56,476 bases of DNA from Byssovorax sp. (GTDB lineage: Bacteria > Myxococcota_A > Polyangia > Polyangiales > Polyangiaceae): contig JANYGI010000097.1 of NCBI GenBank assembly GCA_025362495.1, positions 1 through 56,476 of the forward strand, given 5' to 3'. Under the pieces are notes generated by a model. That model was not told the DNA's origin and did no database searches. It saw nothing but the letters and a program-made list of their open reading frames with translations. Positions 1-8,724 of the stretch are shown in pieces (position 1 is the first letter of the stretch; every line of letters begins with the position of its first letter). The translations under genes and the position numbers were made by a program.

Positions 1-1464
1 GTAGGCCACCCGCGGCGCCGCGTCGAAGGCGTCGCGAGAGGGCCTGTGGCGATCTTCACCCGCGTTCGTCGGGACGACGAGCGGATCCTCGCGGAACAGG
101 AACGCCAGGCGGTAAGAAGCCCAGTAGTCGGCGACGGCCGCATGGATGTCGCGCTCGCGTAGCAGCTCACCGAGGTGCGCGTCGACGGCGAGGCTCGGAT
201 GCGGCGAGAGGCCGAACGGGGCGTACGACACCCACCCGGAGACGGCCGCCGAGATCAGGTACGGTCCGAGCGCGACGATGAGGCGTCGAGGCCCGAGCAG
301 CGCGGCGACGGGCGCGAGCGCGAAGGGAGCGAGGAGCAGTATCGCCACCAGATACCGTGACGAGAAATGGTCCATCACCATCGGCGAGACGAGGAATCCG
401 CCGAGCGTGACCGGGATCATCGCGGCGCCGACGAGGCCGAGGCGGCGGATTTCCCAGGGGATCGTGCAGCGGAAGAAGAACGCGGCCCCGGAAAGGAGGC
501 CCAGCACCAGGAGCGCCGCCGCGAGCACCTGGAAGGCGTGGTAGGCGCGCCCCGGCTCCCAGGGGGCGTAATCGGACATGTGCTGAGCCGCGTAGATCCG
601 CGTGCTCAGCAGCCACGGGAGGCAGACCTCGCGCAGCAGCTCGAGGTTGTGGGGCACGGCCGCGAGCGAGAGCTTCGTCTGCCCCCGGCTCGCCAGGGGA
701 TGATGGATGAGGAGCTGATACGGTATCAGCCCGATCAGCGCCCCGCCGAGGGTGGAGCCGAGTCGCTCCAGGATCACCCGCCGCGGCGGCAAGCCCGGCT
801 CGAGGCGATCGAGGCCCGCGAGGAGGCCGAGCAGCGCCGCGCCCGGGAGGAACAGCAGCGCATACGGATCGGCGAAGCAGGCCAGGCCGGCGACGAGGCC
901 GCCCGCGGCCGCGCGGAGGCGAGGACGAGCCGAGGAGGCCGCGCCGTCGAGGAGCCAGAGGCTGAGGAAAACGAGGGTGAGCGAGGCCTGGCGCGGCGGA
1001 TAAAGGACGTAGGTGTGAACCGGATCCGGCGTGAAGACGAGCGGCGTGACCAGGATCGCGGCCCGGATGCCCGCCGCGTCCATCGATATCGCCGGGAGGC
1101 GCGCAAAGGCCTTGCGGAGCACCGAAAATGCGAACCAGGTGAGCCCGATGTGCTCGGCGAGCGTCGAGCCCATGAGCGCGAGCGGCGAGGGCCCCGTGAA
1201 GAAGAAGACGATCGCCGCGACGAAGGAGTCGACCGAGGTCTGGTAACCGCTGCCGAGCAGGAACCACGACCGCTCCCCGCGGAGGATGTGCATCGCCTGG
1301 AGCCCGACGATGGCCGCGTCGGAGTTGGTCCCCGCGGCGTTGATCAGCGGCGGGAGGCGAAAGAGAATCGACGCCGCGAGGACGACGAGCCAGGGCGCTG
1401 AGGGCCGGAGGCGGTTCCATCGGCCGGGAGTGGGCGGATCGCTCGGGGCCGGGGGCGTTTTCAC
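1..1464 (-). CDS. Polytopic membrane protein, GT-C/GT39-like (3' end cut by window)
   Basis: Read on the minus strand, the frame is open from a GTG at 1464 to the window edge (488 codons). It does not begin with ATG. The first residues are polar (K-T-P-P-A-P-S-D). A string of hydrophobic segments follows, starting with W-L-V-V-L-A-A-S-I-L-F near residue 25. The first extracytoplasmic loop reads INAAGTNSDAAIVGLQAMH, an arrangement reminiscent of GT-C fold glycosyltransferases (ArnT/PMT-like), in which an early loop carries the catalytic Asp. This frame is clearly the coding one: the overlapping minus and plus frames translate to Arg/Ala/Pro-rich shadow sequence. The substrate is unknown, and it could simply be an uncharacterised membrane protein. 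The family call is tentative; the membrane nature is firm. Confidence 0.7.
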   Translation of the reverse strand, partial: MKTPPAPSDPPTPGRWNRLRPSAPWLVVLAASILFRLPPLINAAGTNSDAAIVGLQAMHILRGERSWFLLGSGYQTSVDSFVAAIVFFFTGPSPLALMGSTLAEHIGLTWFAFSVLRKAFARLPAISMDAAGIRAAILVTPLVFTPDPVHTYVLYPPRQASLTLVFLSLWLLDGAASSARPRLRAAAGGLVAGLACFADPYALLFLPGAALLGLLAGLDRLEPGLPPRRVILERLGSTLGGALIGLIPYQLLIHHPLASRGQTKLSLAAVPHNLELLREVCLPWLLSTRIYAAQHMSDYAPWEPGRAYHAFQVLAAALLVLGLLSGAAFFFRCTIPWEIRRLGLVGAAMIPVTLGGFLVSPMVMDHFSSRYLVAILLLAPFALAPVAALLGPRRLIVALGPYLISAAVSGWVSYAPFGLSPHPSLAVDAHLGELLRERDIHAAVADYWASYRLAFLFREDPLVVPTNAGEDRHRPSRDAFDAAPRVAY

Positions 1465-1487
1465 CCGGAGCGATCTACCAAAAAAAA

Positions 1488-1513
1488 CCGCCCGAGCGGT
1501 GAGGCTCGGGCGG
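1488..1513 (-). terminator. Rho-independent terminator-like hairpin with A/T tract
   Basis: A perfect 10-bp stem (CCGCCCGAGC at 1488-1497, GCTCGGGCGG at 1504-1513) closes a 6-base loop. Eight A's at 1480-1487 become a U8 run for minus-strand transcripts, and CTTTT follows on the plus side. It lies only 16 bases upstream of the GTG of the membrane protein. It would therefore end any transcript arriving from the right before that gene, acting as an insulator or leader attenuator. Confidence 0.6.
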
Positions 1514-1598
1514 CTTTTCGCACTTCGCGGGGCGTCGACGGGCGCGGGAAAGGACGTCTACCACTCGACCAGGGACATGGAAGGCTCACCGAACTCGC

Positions 1599-1682
1599 CG
1601 GTAGCTCACCCCTCCGCGCGCGTACGGAACCGCGAACGGCGAGGTTGTCCCAGGCCGTCGCGCGCGGAGGGGTGAGCTACCG
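1599..1682. repeat. Perfect 24-bp inverted repeat with 36-bp spacer
   Basis: The arm at 1599-1622 begins CGGTAGCTCACCCCTCCG and is matched exactly, reverse-complemented, by 1659-1682. The spacer is 36 bp. There is no T-tract, so it is not a typical terminator. Open frames crossing it on either strand both end in the same kind of peptide (AHPSARxR...RAEG), as expected from a palindromic element rather than a gene. It may be a dispersed REP/MITE-like repeat. No other copy occurs in this window. Confidence 0.7.
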
Positions 1683-1928
1683 ATAGCGACGTTCTGGAAC
1701 AGCCTTCCTTGTGAAGGATGCGAAACGAATTGCTCGGGCGGCGCAACGCCGCCCATGGTGCAGAGCACCAAGCTAGACTCGTGTCCTCGCGGCCCGCAGA
1801 GAGCTGCTGCGCGCTCTGCCATCCGCTGTTCCCGCGTTGTGAAAGACCATTCGAGGCCACCCTCGAAGTGCGTCGACGGTGGTATCACGAGCCGTTCCGG
1901 TTGGAAACGAAATCATTCGGGCCTCGAA

Positions 1929-2216
1929 ATGACGCGAAAAGAGCTGATCGAAAGGGTGCGCGCGGGCCTCGGGGACGAGGCGCTCGGCGATCGCCAGGTG
2001 GCGGCGGTGATCGACCGCGTCTTCGAGGAGATCGCCGCGTCGCTGCGCGAGGAGGGCCGCTACACGCACCCGGGCTTCGGCACGTTCACGGTGCGCGTGC
2101 AGGCGGCGAAGACGGGCCGCAACCCCCGCACCGGCGAGGCGATGGCCCTCGACGAGGGGCGCACCGTCGCGTTCAAGCCCGCGCCGGATCTCAAGGGCTC
2201 CTTGCCGCGCGAGTAG
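1929..2216 (+). CDS. HU/IHF-family DNA-binding protein
   Basis: This encodes 95 residues, the usual size for HU. The N-terminus MTRKELIERV is the helix that starts HU/IHF proteins. The beta-arm region shows the family signature HPGFGTFTVRVQAAKTGRNPRTGE and the C-terminus reads VAFKPAPDLK, matching the V-x-F-x-P-x-x-x-L-K end of HU. The start at 1929 is chosen because the homologous sequence begins there, although the frame is open further upstream. HU proteins bind and bend DNA as dimers and organise the nucleoid. The stop codon directly abuts the stop of the convergent Cys-rich gene, with no spacer. Confidence 0.93.
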   Translation: MTRKELIERVRAGLGDEALGDRQVAAVIDRVFEEIAASLREEGRYTHPGFGTFTVRVQAAKTGRNPRTGEAMALDEGRTVAFKPAPDLKGSLPRE

Positions 2217-5039
2217 CTACGGCGTCGGCGCGCTCAGGAGGTTCTGCGGGTTCGACGGCGAGACGGCGCCGGTGAAGTCGGCGTGGCTCACCCCGGTGTC
2301 GGTGCCGTTGCCGAGGGCGCCTCCGGGCTTGCGCTCGAGGCTCGCGTCGACAGTCCCCGCGGGAGACACTCCGTTGTCGTGCGGGAGGTTGCTCACCGGC
2401 GCGCCTTCGCACACGTAGGCGAGGCCCGGGCACGCGGTGAGGTTCGCGAGCGTGGCGGCGTCGAAGTAGAAGCAGACCGCGTCGACGACCGCCGCGCCGT
2501 GGAGGATCGCGACGCTCCCGCCGTCGGGGACGCCGCCGTTCACGAGCGGCGCGTCGGACGCCGGAGCCTGCGCGTACCCAGCCCCCGTGATCAGAAAATG
2601 GGCGTGCGGCGGGATGACCTGGGTCGACCAGAGGAAGCGCACCGCGGGCTTGTCGGCCGGCGCGACGGTGCAGTTGCCGACGGCGTTGCGGATGCTGACG
2701 ACCCAGGTGGAGTCGAGCTGCACCGGGGCGCTGCCGGGGTTGTACACCTCGATGAACTCGTCGGCGCCGCCCGCGCCGGCGGGCGCGGCGCCGCGGCTGC
2801 GGATCTCGCTGAGCAGCAGGCGATCGGCGCACACGCCGCCGACGCAGCTCCCGCTCTGGCAGTCGATCGAGGCGCTGCACGCCTTGCCGGTGGCGCACGC
2901 CGGGCAGACGCCGCCGCCGCAGTCGACGGCCGTCTCGGCCCCGTTCTTCGCGAGGTCGGTGCAGCTCGGAGCCGCGCAGAGCTGCGCCGCGCAGACGTGA
3001 CTCGCGCAGTCGGACGAAGCCGCGCAGCCCTCGCCCGCGGGGCACGCGCTGCACGTCGGGCCGCCGCAGTCTTTCCCGGTCTCGGCGCCGTTCTTCGCGC
3101 CGTCGCTGCACGTGGGGACGACGCACACGCCGGCCCCGCAGGCGAGGCTGACGCAGTCGGCCGGGACGCCGCATTTGGAGCCGAGCCCGCAGGCCGCGCA
3201 GGTGCCGCCGCCGCAATCGACGTCGGTCTCGGCGCCATCCTTGGTGACGTCGTTGCACGTCGGCGCCTTGCAGAAGCCAGCGGTACACACCGTGGACGAG
3301 CAGTCGTTTCCGATCGCGCAGGCCTTGCCGCCGAGGCATCCCGGGCAGCCGCTCCCGCAGTCGACGTCGGTCTCGGTGCCGTTCTTCGCCCCGTCGGTGC
3401 ATGAGGGCGGCGCGCAGACGCCCATCGCGCAGTCGAGCGTCGCGCAGTCAGCGCCGAGCTTGCAGCCCTTGCCGAGGCCGCAGGGCGCGCAGCCGTTGCC
3501 CCCGCCGCAGTCCTTGGCCGTCTCGAGGCCGTTCTGCGCGCCGTCGGTGCACGTGGGCGCGGCGCAGAGCCCGCCGCTGCAGACCGCGCTCGCGCAGTCG
3601 CTGGCCGCGCTGCAAGTCGTCCCCGCGGGGCAGCCGGGGCAAGCGCCGCCGCCGCAGTCGACGAGGATCTCCGCGCCGTTCACGAGGCCGTCCGAGCACG
3701 TCGGCCCGATGCAGACGCCGCCGGCGCAGATGCCGCTCGCGCAGTCGGTGGGCCCCGCGCACCCCTGCCCGAGCGCGCACGCGTTGCAATCGGCACCGCC
3801 ACAATCGACGCCTGTTTCACCGGCGTTCTTCGCGCCGTCGGTGCACGTCGCCGTGGCGCAGAGCTTCCCCGCGCAGACGTGGCTCGCGCAGTCGCCGCCG
3901 ACCGCGCAGGCCTTGCCACTCGAGCAGCCGGGGCAGGCGCCGCCGCCGCAGTCGACGTCGCTCTCGGCGCCGTCCTTCGTGCCGCTGACGCAGCTCGCGG
4001 GGACGCAGACGCCCACCGAGCAGATCCCGCCCGCGCAGTCGCCGCCGTCGCCGCAGGCCTTGCCGTCGAGGCACTTCGCGCAGTCGAGGCCGCCGCAGTC
4101 GGCGTCGCTCTCGAGGCCGTTCTTCACGCCGTCGGTGCAGGCCGCGAGGCACGTCGATCCCGAGCACGATCCGCCGACGCAATCGGTCGCGAGCGCGCAG
4201 CCCTTCCCTGCCCCGCACGGCGCGCAGGCCGCGCCGCAGTCGACGTCGGTCTCGCTCCCGTTCTTCACGCCGTCGCTGCACGTCGCGGCCTTGCACGCGT
4301 GATCCGCGCCGCACACGCCGCTGTCGCAGTCCTTCGCGCGATCGCAGCCGTGCCCGTCGCCGCACGCGACGCAGAGGCCGCCGCAGTCGACGTCGGTCTC
4401 GGCGCCGTCCTTCGCGAGATCGAGGCACGTGGACGGGACGCAGCGGCTGTCGAGGCACTTGAGGCCCACCGCGCAGTCGCCCGCCGTCAGGCACGCGACG
4501 CACGCGCCGAGCCCGTCGCAGACCTTGCCGCCGTCGACGCTGCAGGCCTTGCCGCCCGCGTTCGCGGCGACGTTGACGGGCTTGCCCGCGGCGCACCCAT
4601 CGTCGGTGCACGGGTTCTGATCGACGAAGGGATCCGCGGCGTCGTCCACGAGTTTCTCGCTGCCCGCGCCGTCGCAGGCGACGTGGCGGCAATCGCCGAC
4701 GATCTGCGCGGCGATCGGCGTGTCGGCCGCGACGAGCGTCACCGAACAATGGCCGGCGACGCAGGCGCGACCGCGGCACGCGCTGTCGACGCCGGGGCAA
4801 TCGCTCGGGCCGAAGCACTCGACGGCAGGGCCGCTGCTGCTGCTCTGCCCGCCGGCGCCGCCCTGGCTCCCGCCCATCCCCGAGCTCGTCGTCGCGCCGC
4901 TCGCGCCGCCGGTGCTCCCCGTGCTCGTGGTCTTCGGGATCGCGCCCCGATCGACCGAGGCGACGAGCTCGCACCCTGCGGCTCCGGCGGGCGCGACGAG
5001 AGCGAGGATCAGGAGGCGGCGAAAGGCGAAGGTTTTCAT
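2217..5039 (-). CDS. Cys-rich 11-repeat lipoprotein with lamin-tail domain
   Basis: This 940-residue surface or secreted protein begins MKTFAFRRLL and has a lipobox-like PAGAAGC (Cys23), so it is probably an outer-membrane lipoprotein. A Ser/Gly/Thr-rich linker covers about residues 38-72. Two or three irregular Cys modules follow. Then come eleven tandem repeats of about 48 residues (about 203-736) with the pattern C-x-D-G-x-K-N-G-x-E-T-D-V-D-C-G-G, C-x-x-C, G-K-x-C, D-C-x-S-x-x-C and a final C. The C-terminal 200 residues (LLLSEIRSRG...EFIEVYNPG) look like a lamin-tail (LTD) domain, often found in secreted proteins. The start is placed at the ATG that gives a signal peptide; the frame extends 39 codons upstream. 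Such repeat proteins are common in Polyangiales. The ligand is unknown. Confidence 0.88.
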   Translation of the reverse strand: MKTFAFRRLLILALVAPAGAAGCELVASVDRGAIPKTTSTGSTGGASGATTSSGMGGSQGGAGGQSSSSGPAVECFGPSDCPGVDSACRGRACVAGHCSVTLVAADTPIAAQIVGDCRHVACDGAGSEKLVDDAADPFVDQNPCTDDGCAAGKPVNVAANAGGKACSVDGGKVCDGLGACVACLTAGDCAVGLKCLDSRCVPSTCLDLAKDGAETDVDCGGLCVACGDGHGCDRAKDCDSGVCGADHACKAATCSDGVKNGSETDVDCGAACAPCGAGKGCALATDCVGGSCSGSTCLAACTDGVKNGLESDADCGGLDCAKCLDGKACGDGGDCAGGICSVGVCVPASCVSGTKDGAESDVDCGGGACPGCSSGKACAVGGDCASHVCAGKLCATATCTDGAKNAGETGVDCGGADCNACALGQGCAGPTDCASGICAGGVCIGPTCSDGLVNGAEILVDCGGGACPGCPAGTTCSAASDCASAVCSGGLCAAPTCTDGAQNGLETAKDCGGGNGCAPCGLGKGCKLGADCATLDCAMGVCAPPSCTDGAKNGTETDVDCGSGCPGCLGGKACAIGNDCSSTVCTAGFCKAPTCNDVTKDGAETDVDCGGGTCAACGLGSKCGVPADCVSLACGAGVCVVPTCSDGAKNGAETGKDCGGPTCSACPAGEGCAASSDCASHVCAAQLCAAPSCTDLAKNGAETAVDCGGGVCPACATGKACSASIDCQSGSCVGGVCADRLLLSEIRSRGAAPAGAGGADEFIEVYNPGSAPVQLDSTWVVSIRNAVGNCTVAPADKPAVRFLWSTQVIPPHAHFLITGAGYAQAPASDAPLVNGGVPDGGSVAILHGAAVVDAVCFYFDAATLANLTACPGLAYVCEGAPVSNLPHDNGVSPAGTVDASLERKPGGALGNGTDTGVSHADFTGAVSPSNPQNLLSAPTP

Positions 5040-5148
5040 GGGCGACGAGCCCGCCAGGCTATCATGCTTCGCGCTCAGGATCGGCCGCGGCGAGAGCGCG
5101 CGCGGGCCTCTTCTCGACGACGCGCGGCGCGCAGAGTATCGAGCGGCG

Positions 5149-6786
5149 ATGACCACGACCCACGAGGTGTTGAACCAGGTCCCGCCGCTCGTCGGCTACA
5201 ACCCGTTCGATCGCGACGCGGCGCTGCGCGAGGCGCTCCAGCGCGAGGGCGGCGGGTTCGCCGAGGACGAAGCGCGGGCGCTCGGGGCGCGCGTCGGCAC
5301 CGCCGAGATGCTGCAGTGGGGCTTCCAGGCCAACGAGTACCCGCCCGTCCTGAAGACGCACGATCGCTCCGGAAACCGGCTCGACGAGGTCGACTTCCAT
5401 CCCGCCTGGCACGAGCTGATGCGGGTCTCGATCGAGGCGGGGCTCCACACTGATCCGTGGCAAGCGCCCCGCGACGGCGCCCACGTGGCGCGCGCCGCCA
5501 AGTTCATGCTCGTGGCGCAGAACGAGTACGGCCACCTCTGCCCGGTCGCGATGACCTACGCCGTGGTGCCCGCGCTGCGCCGTCAGCCCGACGTCGCCGC
5601 GACGTGGGAAGCGCTGCTTCTCTCGAAGAAATACGATCCCCGCTGCGTCCCCGCGGCGCAGAAGTCGGGGGTGATCATGGGCATGGCCATGACCGAAAAG
5701 CAGGGTGGATCCGACGTGCGCGCCAACACCACGCGCGCGGTCCCGATCGGCCCGGGCGGCCCCGGCGGCGAGTACCTGATCACCGGGCACAAGTGGTTCT
5801 GCTCCGCCCCGATGAGCGACGCGTTCCTGGTGCTCGCCCAGACGACGACGGGCGTGTCGTGCTTCCTCGTGCCGCGCTTCACCCCCGACGGGAAGAAGAA
5901 CAAGCTCTATTTCCAGCGGTTGAAGAGCAAGCTCGGCAACCGATCCAACGCGTCGAGCGAGGTGGAGTTCGACGCGACGTGGGCGCAGATGGTCGGCGAG
6001 GAGGGGCGCGGCGTGCCGACGATCGTCGAGATGGTCAATCACACGCGGCTCGACTGCGTGCTCGGCTCGGCCAGCCTCTCGCGATCGGCGCTGACCCAGG
6101 CGCTGCACCACGCCGATCACCGGAGCGCGTTCGGTCGCACGCTCTCGCAGCAGCCGCTGATGAAGAACGTGCTCGCCGATCTCGCCGTCGAGTCCGAGGC
6201 CGCGACGCTGCTCGGGATGCGCCTCGCGCGCGCCTACGATCGGCAGAGCGACAAGGCCTTCGAGGCGCCGTTCAAGCGCATCGCCACCGCCGTCGCGAAG
6301 TACTGGGTCTGCAAGCGCGGGCCGGCGATCGCCGCCGAGGCGCTCGAGTGCCACGGCGGCAACGGCTTCGTCGAGGACTCGATCCTCCCGCGCCTCTACC
6401 GCGAGTCGCCGCTCAACTCGATCTGGGAAGGCTCGGGCAACGTGATCTGCCTCGACGTCCTCCGCGCCATGGCCCGCGAGCCCGGCACGATGGAGGCCCT
6501 GTTCCACGAGATCAAGCTCGCGGTCGGCCAGGATCGTCGCTTCGACGCGTACGTGCACACCCTCGAGACCGATCGCGACAGCGGCGATCTCGAGGTGCGC
6601 GCGCGCCGCTTCGTCGAGCGCCTCGCCCTCGGCCTCCAGGGCTCGCTCCTGCTGCGCTTCGGCCACCCGGCGATCACCGAGGCGTTCTGCGCCTCGCGCC
6701 TCGCGGGCGACTGGGGCCAGGCCTTCGGCACGCTGCCGCGCGACGTGAATTTCGACGCGATCCTCACCCGCGCTCGCGGGATCTGA
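5149..6786 (+). CDS. aidB: AidB-like acyl-CoA dehydrogenase
   Basis: The protein has 545 residues (E. coli AidB has 541). The start MTTTHEVLNQVPPL is where AidB-type similarity begins. The central sequence MTEKQGGSDVRANTT matches the acyl-CoA dehydrogenase flavin-binding signature. The C-terminal block CHGGNGFVEDSILPRLYRE followed by SPLNSIWEGSGNVICLDVLR is diagnostic of the AidB branch rather than of beta-oxidation enzymes. AidB is an FAD protein induced by alkylation stress and binds DNA; isovaleryl-CoA dehydrogenase activity has been reported for it. The gene is divergent from the Cys-rich lipoprotein, with about 110 bp between starts. Nothing in the immediate context indicates an alkylation-repair operon. 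Confidence 0.9.
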   Translation: MTTTHEVLNQVPPLVGYNPFDRDAALREALQREGGGFAEDEARALGARVGTAEMLQWGFQANEYPPVLKTHDRSGNRLDEVDFHPAWHELMRVSIEAGLHTDPWQAPRDGAHVARAAKFMLVAQNEYGHLCPVAMTYAVVPALRRQPDVAATWEALLLSKKYDPRCVPAAQKSGVIMGMAMTEKQGGSDVRANTTRAVPIGPGGPGGEYLITGHKWFCSAPMSDAFLVLAQTTTGVSCFLVPRFTPDGKKNKLYFQRLKSKLGNRSNASSEVEFDATWAQMVGEEGRGVPTIVEMVNHTRLDCVLGSASLSRSALTQALHHADHRSAFGRTLSQQPLMKNVLADLAVESEAATLLGMRLARAYDRQSDKAFEAPFKRIATAVAKYWVCKRGPAIAAEALECHGGNGFVEDSILPRLYRESPLNSIWEGSGNVICLDVLRAMAREPGTMEALFHEIKLAVGQDRRFDAYVHTLETDRDSGDLEVRARRFVERLALGLQGSLLLRFGHPAITEAFCASRLAGDWGQAFGTLPRDVNFDAILTRARGI

Positions 6787-6919
6787 GAGACTCCGCGCTC
6801 TCGTCATCTTCCCGGGGCTCGGCTCCTTCGAGGACGACGAGAGTGGGTGTCTGCGACCGGCTTGCGACGGTTCCTCCGCGTACCAGGTTTGCCGCTGGGC
6901 TCCAGATCGCGGAGGTTCT

Positions 6920-8014
6920 GTGCTGGTGCAAAAGCTCGTACTCGTCGCCGGTGCGCTCTTCAGCGCTCACGCGTTCGCCGCCGACAGCGCCTGGGAGTTT
7001 CCGGCGGACAACCTCGATCCCACCGTGTCTCCCGCCGACGACTTCTACGAGCACGCCGTCGGTGCCTGGCGAAAACACCAGCCCATCCCGGCGGATCGCG
7101 ATCGCTGGGGCACCTTCGATGTGGTCCAGGAGAGAACGGAAGAGCGCCTCCGCGCCATCCTGGAGGACGCCGCGAGCGCCCACGCTCCGCCGGGGAGCGA
7201 TCTCCAGAAGATCGGTGATTTTTACACGAGCGGTCTGGACACCGCGGCGATCGAGGCGGCCGGGATGGCGCCAATCGATCCAGAGCTGGCGCGGATAAGC
7301 CACGTGACGAGCCTCGAGGAGCTGGAGGCGGAGATCGCAGAGCTGCAGTCGATCGGCGTCGATGTCGCCTTCGATTTCGGGGCGATGCCCGATCCGATGG
7401 AGTCGACGCGGAACCTCGGAGTCGCCGACGAAGGGGGCCTGGGGCTGCCGGATCGAAGCTACTATTTCCCGAGCGACGAGGCCACGGCCGCGCGGCTCCG
7501 CGACTACACCGCACACGTCGCGAAGACGCTCGCGCTCGCGGGCGAGGCCATGGACGACGCCCGCGCCGACGCCGACCGCGTGGTGCGGCTGGAGACGACC
7601 CTCGCCGGAGGGACGATGAGCCGCGTCGAGCGGCGCGATCCGCACGCCGTTTACCACCCGACCAGCCTCGACGAGCTCGCAGCGCTGACTCCGCGGCTCT
7701 CGGGGACTCGGTATTTCGATCTCCTCGGTCTCCGCGGCATCGAGCGGATCAACGTGACCTCGCCGCGGTTCTTCCAGACGCTCGACGGGCTGCTCGCCGC
7801 GACGCCGATGGAGGACTGGAGAGCCTACCTGCGCTGGCACCTGCTCGAGGCCACGTCAGCCTATCTGCCCGCCGCGTTCGCCGACGAGAGCTACGCCTTC
7901 ACCGCGCGGTTCAGCGGGACGACCGAGCCGCCGCCGCGGTGGCTCCGCGTGCTCCGCGCCACGAACGCCGCGCTCGGGTTCGCGGTCGGAAAGCTCTACG
8001 TCGAGCGGCATTTC
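6920..8014 (+). pseudogene. M13 (neprilysin-like) metallopeptidase, N-terminal half only
   Basis: A GTG at 6920 follows a good GGAGG (6911-6915). The product has a signal peptide (LVLVAGALFSAHAFA) and then the N-terminal domain of M13 peptidases: FPADNLDPTVSPADDFYEHAVGAW, the NLG...GLGLPDRSYY block and, last, GFAVGKLYVERHF. Similarity stops at about 8014, roughly 365 residues in. Intact M13 enzymes are about 680 residues and carry HExxH plus a distal Glu in the missing half, so no catalysis is possible. Beyond 8014 this frame runs on as Arg-rich shadow through the next gene remnant to 8728. The junction looks like a deletion that joined two genes. Confidence 0.85.
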
Positions 8015-8441
8015 TGGCCTCGACACCTTCCGCGTGCTCGATCCCCACACCGTCGCCTACCTCGATCTCACCGGGAGCGGCGTCGAGACCATCGCGCACC
8101 TGCGGCAGAATGGCCGGATCACGCTGATGTTCTGCGCCTTCTCCGGCGCTCCGAACATCGTCCGGCTCTACGGCCGAGGCGAGGTGATCCGCCACGACGA
8201 AGAGGGCTTTGCCGAGCTCGCTGCCCTGTTTGCCCCGGTGCCCGGCGCCCGCGCCTTGATCCGCGTACGGCTCGACCGGGTCTCGACCGCGTGCGGCTAC
8301 GCCGTCCCGCGGACGGGGTACGAGGAGGACCGCGATATCCTGGTGAACTGGGCCCAGCACAAGAGCGCGGAGGAGATCACCCGCTACCGCGAGAAGAAGA
8401 ACTCCGAGAGCGTCGACGGCTTGCCGGGGATCGAGAAGTAG
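8013..8441 (+). pseudogene. Pyridoxamine 5'-phosphate oxidase-like protein, N-terminus lost
   Basis: From 8013 the frame reads SGLDTFRVLDPHTVAYLDLTG, then GVETIAHLRQNGRITLMFCAF and RLYGRGEV, the usual core of the PNPOx-like FMN-binding family with an S-P-K-G-L-D-[ST]-F-R-V-L-D motif. The conserved strand that normally precedes it (about 40 residues) is absent. Instead the DNA upstream is the M13 peptidase remnant in another frame. The C-terminus (ITRYREKKN...GLPGIEK) looks natural. A GTG at 8034 could start a shortened protein, but there is no convincing ribosome site. I judge it a remnant created by the same deletion that truncated the peptidase. Confidence 0.8.
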
Positions 8442-8446
8442 ATCGG

Positions 8447-8623
8447 TCACGCGGCGAGCAGGCTCTCGATCTCGCGGAGCGTCTCCGGTGCTGCGTCGCG
8501 GTGCCCGCGCGCCCGCAGCTCGTCGCGCCCGTTCGAGGGGATCGATCCGGGGGCGGGAGAGGGTTGCCCCGCTTCGAGGATGTCAAAGCTCGGCTCGCCC
8601 AGGCCTTCGCCCGTACACCAACA
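8447..8623 (-). pseudogene. 3' gene remnant ending like the neighbouring helicase
   Basis: On the minus strand this short stretch is open for 58 codons before an in-frame stop (8624-8626) and ends ...APETLREIESLLAA then TGA. The last dozen residues match the C-terminus of the SNF2-type helicase at 11619 (TETLREIESLLAG), and the DNA match is 35 of 36 bases. Upstream of that the sequence (GEPSFDILEAGQ, NGRDELRARGHRD) is not helicase-like. There is no start codon with a ribosome site. It is either the tail of a lost gene or the product of recombination at the repeated tail. Confidence 0.5.
8452..8487. repeat. Left copy of 36-bp direct repeat flanking the pectate-lyase pair
   Basis: CGGCGAGCAGGCTCTCGATC and the following 16 bases recur at 11624-11659 with one mismatch. 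Both copies encode, on the minus strand, the last codons of a gene. The two copies bracket the two beta-helix genes. Confidence 0.75.
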
Positions 8624-8724
8624 TCAAAAATTAACACGGCTAGAATGTTTACAGTCGAGGTCGCATTGCGACCAGACACGATGTCCTCGACAAATCAACG
8701 AGAGGAGGCGTATCGTCATTCGAG

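Noticed and set aside
167-1420. 417-residue open frame starting MEPPPALSALARR on the minus strand
   Set aside because: It is an Arg/Pro-rich shadow one base out of frame with the membrane protein, which has real hydrophobic segments and starts at GTG 1464.
1586-1888. 100-residue open frame covering the inverted repeat
   Set aside because: Its sequence is dictated by the palindrome and it has no ribosome site; treated as repeat, not gene.
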